Shown here: positions 6,799 through 13,818 of the stretch, piece by piece
Position numbering within the stretch: position 1 is the stretch's first letter
Layout of the letters: each line of letters opens with the position of its first letter
Assembly (NCBI RefSeq): GCF_028737315.1
Contig: NZ_JAQZAO010000004.1
Location: 1 to 64,000 of the forward strand
Source: Actinomycetospora lemnae
Lineage (GTDB): Bacteria > Actinomycetota > Actinomycetes > Mycobacteriales > Pseudonocardiaceae
Direction: 5' to 3'
Length of the DNA: 64,000 bases
The notes under the pieces: generated by a model
The model's input: only the letters and a program-made list of their open reading frames with translations
Database searches by the model: none
What the model was told of the DNA's origin: nothing
Made by a program: the position numbers and the translations under genes

Positions 6799-7782
6799 TC
6801 ATCCCTGCGCCGGGTCGTGGGTGAGCGGCTGCCCGTCGCCCTCGACCCGTTCCCGCGGGAGCTCCCGACGCCACCCCGCGAGGTGGGGGTGCCCGGGCTC
6901 CAGCTCCTCGCACTGTCGCAGCGCCAGCTCCACCGTCGCCCGGTACGCGCGCTCCCGCGCCCACGCCGGCGGTGCCGTCGACGTCGCCAGCGCCTCGGCC
7001 ACCGCCGCCTTCGCCGCGACCGCCTGCGGGTCGCCGTAGCGGGCCAGGACCTCCTGCGCGCGCCGGTGCCGCTCCGGCCGCGCCCGGATCGGCCGGCCGT
7101 CGACGGACCGGGTCGGGTGCGGGAGGTGGATCGTCGCGCCGGGCACGTAGCCGGCGGGGATGGGGTCGGTCGCCGCGTGCGTGCGCCCGCGGGCGAGCAG
7201 CCGCGGCAGCAGGTGGGTGTGCGGGCCGTCGGGGCTCGTCCCGTCCGGTGGCGGGATCGGCGTGAACACCTCGAGCCGCGCCACGCCCGTGCGGAACACG
7301 CGGTGCGGCCCGGCCTCGACCAGCGTCCCGGCGACCGCGCCGGCCTCGCTCAGCGGCCGGCCCTCGACGGACCGCAGGGCCGCCAGGAGCGCCGCATCGC
7401 TGGTCCGCACGCAGGCCTCGAGGTGCGGCGCGCCGACGCCGAGGTCGACGAGCACGGCGTCGCGGTCCTCGTCGCGCAGCGCGTCGACGTCGGGGCCGAG
7501 CTCGGTGACGACCGAGCGCCCGCCCGCGGGCAGGAACAGGCACAGCGCGACGGCCTGGCTCCAGCTCTCGCCCGCACGCCGCTCCCACGCGACGGGCCGG
7601 ACGTCCTCGGTCAGCCGGACGTCGACGCCGCCGCGCGGGGTGACGACGGTGGCCCGACCCCCCGCGTGCGTGACCTCGGCCGGCTCGTCGGGGTCGCGCA
7701 GGAACTCGGCGAGGGCACCGAAGGTCCCCACGCTCCAGCCGGCGTCGGGGTCGTCGACCCACGCCAGGAGGTCGTCGGCCAC
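6799..7782 (-). CDS. Conserved hypothetical protein (327 aa)
   Basis: 327 residues, soluble, with no signal peptide or membrane helix. Visible features: an N-terminal alpha/beta region (MADDLLAWVDDPDAGWSVGTFGALAEFLRD), a central part with LRDEDRDAVLVDLGVG and SDAALLAALRSVEG, a conserved-looking stretch HTHLLPRLLARGRTHAAT followed by IPAGYVPGATIHLPHP, and a helical C terminus. I do not recognise a catalytic family with certainty; it may belong to one of the DUF families found in alphaproteobacteria and actinobacteria. It ends the valS transcription unit, starting one base after the valS stop, so coexpression is likely. Function unknown. Confidence 0.75.
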   Translation of the reverse strand: MADDLLAWVDDPDAGWSVGTFGALAEFLRDPDEPAEVTHAGGRATVVTPRGGVDVRLTEDVRPVAWERRAGESWSQAVALCLFLPAGGRSVVTELGPDVDALRDEDRDAVLVDLGVGAPHLEACVRTSDAALLAALRSVEGRPLSEAGAVAGTLVEAGPHRVFRTGVARLEVFTPIPPPDGTSPDGPHTHLLPRLLARGRTHAATDPIPAGYVPGATIHLPHPTRSVDGRPIRARPERHRRAQEVLARYGDPQAVAAKAAVAEALATSTAPPAWARERAYRATVELALRQCEELEPGHPHLAGWRRELPRERVEGDGQPLTHDPAQG

Positions 7783-7783
7783 C

Positions 7784-10504
7784 TCAGGCGGTCGGGCCGC
7801 CGACCGTGGTGACGAGCTCGCCGTCCGACGACACGACCAGCTCGACGTCGCGCACCCGCCCGGCCGCCCGGACGTCCGCGAGGGCCTCCCGCAACGCCTC
7901 GAGCGCGGCCGGCGCGGCCTGGACCGACAGGCTCTCGACCTCGGTGCGGATCGAGAGCTTCTGCTCGGACTTCGCGCGACGGATGCCGCCGATGACGTCG
8001 GAGGCCACCGTGAGGACCTGCGGGTCGGCCTCGGCCGAGGTGGCGAGCTCGTGGATGTCGGGCCACGACGCGAGGTGCACCGAGCCCTCCTGCCACCACG
8101 ACCAGACCTCCTCGGCGACGAACGGCAGCACCGGCGCGAACAGCCGCTGCAGCACGCGCAGGGCCGCCGCGAGGGTGGCGCGCGCCGAGTCGCGGCCGGC
8201 CTCGTCGAACTCGCCGTAGGCGCGCGACTTGACCAGCTCGAGGTAGTCGTCGCAGAAGAACCAGAAGAACTGCTCGGTGACCTCGAGGGCGACGGCGTAG
8301 TCGTAGTCGTCGAGGGCCGCGGTCGCCTTCTCGACGACCTCGGTGAGCCGCGCGAGCAGCGCGCGGTCCAGGGGCGCCGACACCGCGGACAGGTCGGGCT
8401 CGCCCCCGGCGTCGACGGGTCCGGCTCCGCTGCGCTGCGTGTCCCCGTCCACGGGTCCAGCTCCGCTGCGCTGCGTGTCCCCGTCGACGGGTCCAGCTCC
8501 GCTGCGCTGCGTGTCCCCCACCCCGACCCCGAGGATGAACTTCGAGGCGTTGAGCAGCTTCATCGCGAGCCGCCGGCCGACCTTCATCTGCCCGCGGTCG
8601 AAGGCCGTGTCCACACCGGGTCGCCCGCCAGCGGCCCAGTACCGCACCGCGTCGGACCCGAACTCCTCGAGCAGGCCCATCGGGGTGACGACGTTGCCCT
8701 TGGACTTGGACATCTTCTTGCGGTCCGGGTCGAGGATCCACCCGGACAGCGCGGCGTGCGCCCACGGCAGGCTGTCGTGCTCGAGGTGGCTGCGCAGCAC
8801 CGTCGAGAACAGCCAGGTGCGGATGATGTCGTGGCCCTGCGGGCGCAGGTCCATGGGGAACACGCGCGCGAACAGGTCGTCGTCGACGCTCCACAGGCCC
8901 GCGATCTGCGGGGTCAGCGACGAGGTGGCCCAGGTGTCGAGGACGTCGGGGTCACCGGTGAAACCGCCCGGCACGTCGCGCTGCTCGGCGGTGTAACCGG
9001 GCGGGACGTCGGTGGTCGGGTCGACCGGCAGGGCGGCGTCGTCCGGGGTGAGGGGCTTGTCGGGGATGACCTCGCCGTCGCCGTCGAGCGGGTACCAGAC
9101 GGGCACCGGGACGCCGAAGAAACGCTGGCGGCTGACCAGCCAGTCGCCGTTGAGGCCGCGCACCCAGTCCTCGTAGCGGTGGCGCATGTACTCCGGGTGC
9201 CACGCGAGCTCACGGCCCCGGGCGAGCATCTCGTCGCGGACCCCCGCATGATCTCCGGCTGCCTCGCGACCGCCGTTGCGGATGTACCACTGGCGGCTGG
9301 AGACGATCTCGAGCGGCTTGTCGCCCTTCTCGTAGAACTTCACCGGCCGGGTCACGGGGCGGACGTCGCCGACCAGCTCGCCGGTCTCCTGGAGCATCGC
9401 GACGATCCGCTCCTTGGCGGTGTGCACCGTCGCGCCGGCGAGCTCCTCCCAGCGCTGCCGCCCGGCCTCGGAGGTGATCCAGTCCGGGGTGTCGCGCAGC
9501 AGGCGGCCGTCGCGGTTGATGATCGTGCGGTTGGGCAGGTCGAGCTCGCGCCACCACGCGACGTCGGTGAGGTCGCCGAACGTGCAGCACATCGCGATGC
9601 CGGCGCCGCGTTCCATCTCGGCGGCCGGGTGCGCGAGCACGGGGACCTCGACGTCGAACAGCGGCGAGCGCACCGTCGTGCCGAACAGCGGCTGGTAGCG
9701 CTCGTCGTCGGGGTGGGCGATGAGCGCGACGCACGCCGGGATCAGCTCGGGGCGCGTGGTCTCGATGAACACGTCGTCGGACGCGCCGTTCGGCCCCCCG
9801 TCGCCGGGCTCGCCCCGGTGGTAGGCGATGCGGTGCCACGCACCGGTGTGCTCGCGGTCCTCGAGCTCGGCCTGCGCGACCGCCGTGCGGAACGTGACGT
9901 CCCAGAGCGTCGGGGCCATCGAGACGTAGGCCTGACCGCGCTCGACGTTGTGCAGGAACGCGCGCTGGCTGATCGCGCGGGCCCGGGCGTCGATGGTCTG
10001 GTAGCCGTGCGACCAGTCGACCGACAGGCCGTTGCGACGCCACAGCGCCTCGAACGCCTTCTCGTCCTCGGCCGTCAGCGTCTCGCAGAGCTCGACGAAG
10101 TTCTTGCGCGACACCGGGATCTGCTGCTTGCCGGGCTTCTCGGGCGGGGTGAAGTCCGGGTCGTAGGGCAGGCTCGGCTCGCAGCGCACGCCGTAGAAGT
10201 TCTGGACGCGACGCTCGGTGGGCAGCCCGTTGTCGTCCCACCCCATGGGGTAGAAGACCTTCTTGCCGCGCATGCGCTGGAACCGGGCGACGATGTCGGT
10301 GTGGGTGTAGCTGAACACGTGCCCGACGTGCAGCGACCCCGACACCGTCGGCGGCGGGGTGTCGACCGAGAACACCTGCTCGCGCGTGGCCGACCGGTCG
10401 AACGCGTAGGTGCCCTCGTCCTCCCATACGCGCGCCCACCGGTCCTCGAGGCCGTCGAGGGTCGGCTTCTCGGGCACGCGCGTGCCGGGATCGGACTGCA
10501 CCAT
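7784..10504 (-). CDS. valS: Valyl-tRNA synthetase (archaeal/rickettsial-like type)
   Basis: 906 residues. Class I signature motifs are clear: the HIGH-type PPTVSGSLHVGHVFSYTH near residue 55 and KMSKS (DPDRKKMSKSKGNV) near 595, a CP1 editing domain between them, and a C-terminal anticodon-binding region. The stretch FYPMGWDDNGLPTERRVQNFYGVRC resembles archaeal and rickettsial ValRS rather than the PGTDHAGIATQ type of M. tuberculosis and E. coli, so this may be a laterally acquired or second copy. Residues 663-698 are three tandem copies of a 12-residue repeat, GDTQRSGAGPVD, lying in the linker between the catalytic core and anticodon domain; see the repeat entry. The start at 10504 is an ATG. 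Confidence 0.95.
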   Translation of the reverse strand: MVQSDPGTRVPEKPTLDGLEDRWARVWEDEGTYAFDRSATREQVFSVDTPPPTVSGSLHVGHVFSYTHTDIVARFQRMRGKKVFYPMGWDDNGLPTERRVQNFYGVRCEPSLPYDPDFTPPEKPGKQQIPVSRKNFVELCETLTAEDEKAFEALWRRNGLSVDWSHGYQTIDARARAISQRAFLHNVERGQAYVSMAPTLWDVTFRTAVAQAELEDREHTGAWHRIAYHRGEPGDGGPNGASDDVFIETTRPELIPACVALIAHPDDERYQPLFGTTVRSPLFDVEVPVLAHPAAEMERGAGIAMCCTFGDLTDVAWWRELDLPNRTIINRDGRLLRDTPDWITSEAGRQRWEELAGATVHTAKERIVAMLQETGELVGDVRPVTRPVKFYEKGDKPLEIVSSRQWYIRNGGREAAGDHAGVRDEMLARGRELAWHPEYMRHRYEDWVRGLNGDWLVSRQRFFGVPVPVWYPLDGDGEVIPDKPLTPDDAALPVDPTTDVPPGYTAEQRDVPGGFTGDPDVLDTWATSSLTPQIAGLWSVDDDLFARVFPMDLRPQGHDIIRTWLFSTVLRSHLEHDSLPWAHAALSGWILDPDRKKMSKSKGNVVTPMGLLEEFGSDAVRYWAAGGRPGVDTAFDRGQMKVGRRLAMKLLNASKFILGVGVGDTQRSGAGPVDGDTQRSGAGPVDGDTQRSGAGPVDAGGEPDLSAVSAPLDRALLARLTEVVEKATAALDDYDYAVALEVTEQFFWFFCDDYLELVKSRAYGEFDEAGRDSARATLAAALRVLQRLFAPVLPFVAEEVWSWWQEGSVHLASWPDIHELATSAEADPQVLTVASDVIGGIRRAKSEQKLSIRTEVESLSVQAAPAALEALREALADVRAAGRVRDVELVVSSDGELVTTVGGPTA
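8411..8518 (-). repeat. Three tandem 36-bp repeat units inside valS
   Basis: Units at 8411-8446, 8447-8482 and 8483-8518 differ at only a few positions. On the coding strand each contains the 18-base core ACGCAGCGCAGCGGAGCT. The unit length is a multiple of three, so the array adds 36 residues in frame. The same 18-base core occurs twice, and a diverged copy once, in nirB, but read in another frame. It is therefore an interspersed DNA element rather than a protein repeat. Confidence 0.85.
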
Positions 10505-10587
10505 GACGCCCAGTTTACCGAGGGGCCTCCAGCCACTTCCGCCCTGCTCAGGGTGTGCTCCGAGCGCCGCGCGGGCACGCCGGGAGC

Positions 10588-11562
10588 ATGACCTCGACGA
10601 CCACCCCGACCACCATGCGACGGATCACCCAGGACGCTCCCGGCGGGCCGGAGGTCCTGCGCGTCGAGGAGGCGCCGGTCCCCGAGCCGATCCCCACCGA
10701 GGTCCGGGTCCGGGTGACGGCGGCGGGCGTGAACCCGGTCGACACGAAGGTCCGCGCGGGCGGCGCCGGCCTCGGCTCGGCCGGCGGGGACATGGCCGCG
10801 CCGCCCTTCACGGTCGGCTGGGACGTGGCCGGCGTGGTCGACGCCGTCGGCATGGGCGTCACACGGTTCGCGGTCGGCGACCGCGTGTTCGGCATGCCCT
10901 GGTTCCCGCGCCAGGCCGGCGGCTACGGCGAGTACGTGACGGCGCCGTCGCGGCACTTCGCGCACATCCCCGACGGCGTCGACGACGTCACCGCCGCGGC
11001 CACCCCGCTCGCCGCGCTCACCGCCTGGCAGATCCTCGTCGACACCGCCGACGTGCAGCGCGACCAGCGTGTGCTGATCCACGCCGCGGGCGGGGGCGTC
11101 GGGCACCTCGCGGTGCAGATCGCCACGGCACGCGGCGCACACGTCGTCGGCACCGCCTCGGCCGGCAAGCACGCCGACCTCGTCGCCCTCGGCCTCGACG
11201 ACGCGATCGACCACCACACCGAGGACATCGCCGAGGCCACCCGGGACATCGACGTCGCCGTCGACCTCACCGAGATCAACGGGCCCTCGTCTCTGGCGGT
11301 CCTGCGGCCCGGCGGGCTGGTGGTGTGCGTGCCGTCCGGCGTCCCCGAGGGGCTGCGGGAGCAGGCGGAGGCCGAGGGCAAGCGGGTCACCGACTTCCTC
11401 GTCGAGCCCGACGGCGTCGCGCTGACCGGCATCGCGCGGTTGATCGCGGAGGACGTCCTGAAGGTCCGGGTCGCCGGCACCTTCCCGCTCGAGGACGCGG
11501 CCGCCGCGCACCGCGAGCTCGAGAAGGGCTCGACGTTCGGCAAGCTCGTGCTGACGCTCTGA
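10588..11562 (+). CDS. NADPH:quinone-reductase-like MDR oxidoreductase
   Basis: 324 residues from the ATG at 10588 (gggagc upstream; ATG at 10615 is an alternative). It is a medium-chain dehydrogenase/reductase: a GroES-like N-terminal part with VTAAGVNPVDTKVR and FTVGWDVAGVVDAVG, then a Rossmann fold with VLIHAAGGGVGHLAVQIA. The zinc-binding Cys/His sets of true alcohol dehydrogenases are missing, which places it with zinc-free quinone oxidoreductase-like enzymes using NADPH. Substrates cannot be predicted. It is divergent from valS, with 83 bp between. Confidence 0.88.
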   Translation: MTSTTTPTTMRRITQDAPGGPEVLRVEEAPVPEPIPTEVRVRVTAAGVNPVDTKVRAGGAGLGSAGGDMAAPPFTVGWDVAGVVDAVGMGVTRFAVGDRVFGMPWFPRQAGGYGEYVTAPSRHFAHIPDGVDDVTAAATPLAALTAWQILVDTADVQRDQRVLIHAAGGGVGHLAVQIATARGAHVVGTASAGKHADLVALGLDDAIDHHTEDIAEATRDIDVAVDLTEINGPSSLAVLRPGGLVVCVPSGVPEGLREQAEAEGKRVTDFLVEPDGVALTGIARLIAEDVLKVRVAGTFPLEDAAAAHRELEKGSTFGKLVLTL

Positions 11563-11686
11563 CCTGCGACGACCCTCGACCCACTCGTTCGGGTGAGGGC
11601 TGCTAACGGATCGCGTACCCCGACGACATGAGCGGCAGGTCCGTCGCACGGCGGACACCACACATCTCGTCGGGGGATCGCGCACC

Positions 11687-12682
11687 ATGACCACTGTCCA
11701 GCCGCCTCGTCACCGCGCTGCCGCGGGAGCCCGCGAGCCGCACCCGTCGGGGCCGGTGGTCTCCCTGCGCCCGATCGGCACGGAGGACGCCTCGGTCGAG
11801 CCGCCCACCGCGCCGATCTCCCGCGCCGCGCTCCACGCCGCCGCGGGGACGCGGGGCGCCCCGGCGCCGGCGCCCGTCATGGCTCCCGTCGCGGCACCGC
11901 CGATGCCGCCCGCGATGCCCCGGCCGACCGGCCACGCCGTGCCGGTGGCTGTGCCGGTCGCCGCGCCGATGGCCGCCCCGCGCAACGGCCTGGGCATCGC
12001 CGGCCTGGTGCTCGGCCTCTGCGGCCTGGTCGTCGGGCTGATCCCGCTGCTCGGGATGGGGGCGATCCTGCTGGGCGTCGTCGGCCTCGTGCTCGGGCTG
12101 GTCGGCGTGACCCGCGCCCGCCGCGGCGCCGCGACCAACACGAAGACCGCGGTCACCGGCGTCGTCGCCTGCGTGCTGGCGGTGGCCCTGGGCATCTGGG
12201 GCCTGGTCATCGTGGCCGACGCGGTGACCCAGCTGAACGAGGACCTGTCGTCGATCGGCGCCACCACCCCCGCGGCGAGTGCGCCGGCGGCTCCCGCCAC
12301 CACGGCCGTCGGCTTCGGCCAGACCTTCACCTACGCCGACGGCCTCGCCGTCTCGGTCAGCGAGCCGACCTCGTACGACCCCTCGCGCTACGCGGCCGGC
12401 GCCACGAACCCCTACGCCTACAGCGTCACGGTCCGGATCACGAACAACACCGGCGCCGCGTTCGACCCGGTGCTGCTCCAGGCCGCGATGTCGACCGGCG
12501 GCGCCCCGGCCTCCCAGATCTTCGACGCCGAGACGGGCATGCCCCCGCAGAACCAGCTGCAGCCCGGCCGCAGCATGACCTACGAGGTGGCCTTCTCGAC
12601 GACGACGAACAGCGGCGAGGCCCAGGTCGACATCACCCCGTCCTTCGACCACGAGCCCGCGGTCTTCACCGGCACCCTCTGA
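11687..12682 (+). CDS. DUF4190-type membrane protein with extracellular Ig-like domain
   Basis: 331 residues. A Pro/Ala-rich cytoplasmic N terminus (1-100) leads to a DUF4190-like pair of glycine-rich membrane helices (about 104-140, NGLGIAGLVLGLCGLVVGLIP...) and a third helix (about 157-182). The C-terminal 120 residues look extracellular: FTYADGLAVSVSEPTSYDP, VTVRITNNTGAAFDP, QPGRSMTYEVAF. That resembles the DUF4352/MPT63 immunoglobulin-like fold of exported actinobacterial proteins. The role is unknown; a cell-surface function is inferred from topology. Its stop abuts the stop of the next, convergent gene. Confidence 0.75.
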   Translation: MTTVQPPRHRAAAGAREPHPSGPVVSLRPIGTEDASVEPPTAPISRAALHAAAGTRGAPAPAPVMAPVAAPPMPPAMPRPTGHAVPVAVPVAAPMAAPRNGLGIAGLVLGLCGLVVGLIPLLGMGAILLGVVGLVLGLVGVTRARRGAATNTKTAVTGVVACVLAVALGIWGLVIVADAVTQLNEDLSSIGATTPAASAPAAPATTAVGFGQTFTYADGLAVSVSEPTSYDPSRYAAGATNPYAYSVTVRITNNTGAAFDPVLLQAAMSTGGAPASQIFDAETGMPPQNQLQPGRSMTYEVAFSTTTNSGEAQVDITPSFDHEPAVFTGTL

Positions 12683-13459
12683 TCAGACCCCGCCGTGCTC
12701 GCGCCACAGCGTGAGCAGGTCCGCCGCCCCGAGGACGTCGACCCCGACGTCCTCGGGGCGTTCGCGGCTGGTGAGGACGGTGAGCAGGGCCCGGGCGGGA
12801 CCGCGCACCGCGGCGTCGCTCTTGCGGTGTGCGTGCTCGACGACCGGGCCCTCGGCGCGCAGCGTCACGACCCACTCGCCGGCGTCACCGAGCCCCTCGT
12901 CCGTCGCGTGCAGGTGCAGCGTGGCCCCGTCGGCGTGCAGGTCGGGCCGGCGCCTGGCGCTCAGGGTCACCATCGCCAGGTGCTCGTCGACCGCGTCGGC
13001 GGCGATCACCGGGTCGACGTCGGCGAGCGGGTCCCGGCCCGCCGCGATCTCGGCGTCCGCGCGGTGCACGAGCGTCTCGTGGCACTGCCGGCGCGCCCAG
13101 AACGACACCGGCACCGGCCCGCCGAACCCGCCGACCACCGTGTCCTCGCCGGCCGTGCGGATCGCCTGGGTCAGGGCCGCGGCGCCCTCGAGGAGCCAGG
13201 TCGACACCTCGTCGTCGGACTCCGGCATCGGCGGGTCGGTCGGTCCCCGACGCACGAGCTTCTCGCCGGGCCGGGAGACGGTGCCGGCGCACCAACGGTG
13301 CACGCCGCCGAGGTGGTCGGCGAGGTCGCGCGCGGTCCACTCCGGGCACGTCGGCACGCGCGCCTCCTGCCCCGCGGTGTGCACGGCGTCGGCGAACGCC
13401 GCGGTGTGCAGGACGACCTCGTCGAGGAAGCGCTCCGTGGTGGGCACGGTGATGGGCAC
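12683..13459 (-). CDS. Maleylpyruvate isomerase family mycothiol-dependent enzyme
   Basis: 258 residues from GTG at 13459 (GGCGAGG upstream). The N-terminal MDMPI/DinB-like four-helix domain shows PTCPEWTARDLADHLGGVHRW with the metal-ligand His of this fold, and a second metal region RRQCHETLVHRADAEIA. The C-terminal half (about 170-258) is the MDMPI_C domain ending in LLTLWREHGGV. Relatives use mycothiol, the actinobacterial thiol, for isomerisation or detoxification; the exact substrate is unknown. It starts 32 bp after the nirD stop and may be read through from that operon. Confidence 0.88.
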   Translation of the reverse strand: MPITVPTTERFLDEVVLHTAAFADAVHTAGQEARVPTCPEWTARDLADHLGGVHRWCAGTVSRPGEKLVRRGPTDPPMPESDDEVSTWLLEGAAALTQAIRTAGEDTVVGGFGGPVPVSFWARRQCHETLVHRADAEIAAGRDPLADVDPVIAADAVDEHLAMVTLSARRRPDLHADGATLHLHATDEGLGDAGEWVVTLRAEGPVVEHAHRKSDAAVRGPARALLTVLTSRERPEDVGVDVLGAADLLTLWREHGGV

Positions 13460-13491
13460 GGACGCATCCTCGCCCACCACGGGAGACACCG

Positions 13492-13818
13492 TCAGCGCAG
13501 GCGCACGACCAGCTCGCCGTCCTCCTCGGTGGCCGCGTAGGCCGCGACGTCGTCGGCGCCCGTGGCGCAGGTCCCGTCGGCCAGCGAGAACTGGTGGTTG
13601 TGCAGCGGGCACATCACCACCTCGCCGTCGATCAGTCCGTCGGCGAGCGGACCGCCGCGGTGCGGGCAGATCGCCCGGAGCGCGTGCAGCCCGCCCGAGC
13701 GCGGCCGGAACACCGCGACCGGCTCGTCGCCGACGAGGAACGCCCGCCCCTCGCCGAGCGGGATCTGGTCGACCGGTCCGAGGCGCGCCTCGACCGCCGG
13801 CTGTGCGTCGGTGCTCAT
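13492..13818 (-). CDS. nirD: Nitrite reductase small subunit, Rieske [2Fe-2S]
   Basis: 108 residues. The Rieske ligands are visible as CPHRGGPL (Cys-Pro-His) and CPLHNHQFSL (Cys-x2-His), with a 17-residue spacing. The sequence matches the NirD subunit of assimilatory NAD(P)H nitrite reductase, which pairs with NirB to reduce nitrite to ammonium. The ATG at 13818 overlaps the nirB stop in an ATGA tetranucleotide, so the pair is translationally coupled. Confidence 0.93.
   Translation of the reverse strand: MSTDAQPAVEARLGPVDQIPLGEGRAFLVGDEPVAVFRPRSGGLHALRAICPHRGGPLADGLIDGEVVMCPLHNHQFSLADGTCATGADDVAAYAATEEDGELVVRLR

Noticed and set aside
8411-8518. CRISPR-like array of 36-bp repeats
   Set aside because: The units are directly adjacent without spacers, in frame within valS, and no cas gene is near.
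7160-10591. 1143-codon open frame antisense to valS
   Set aside because: Overlaps unmistakable ValRS motifs on the other strand and has no recognisable domain.
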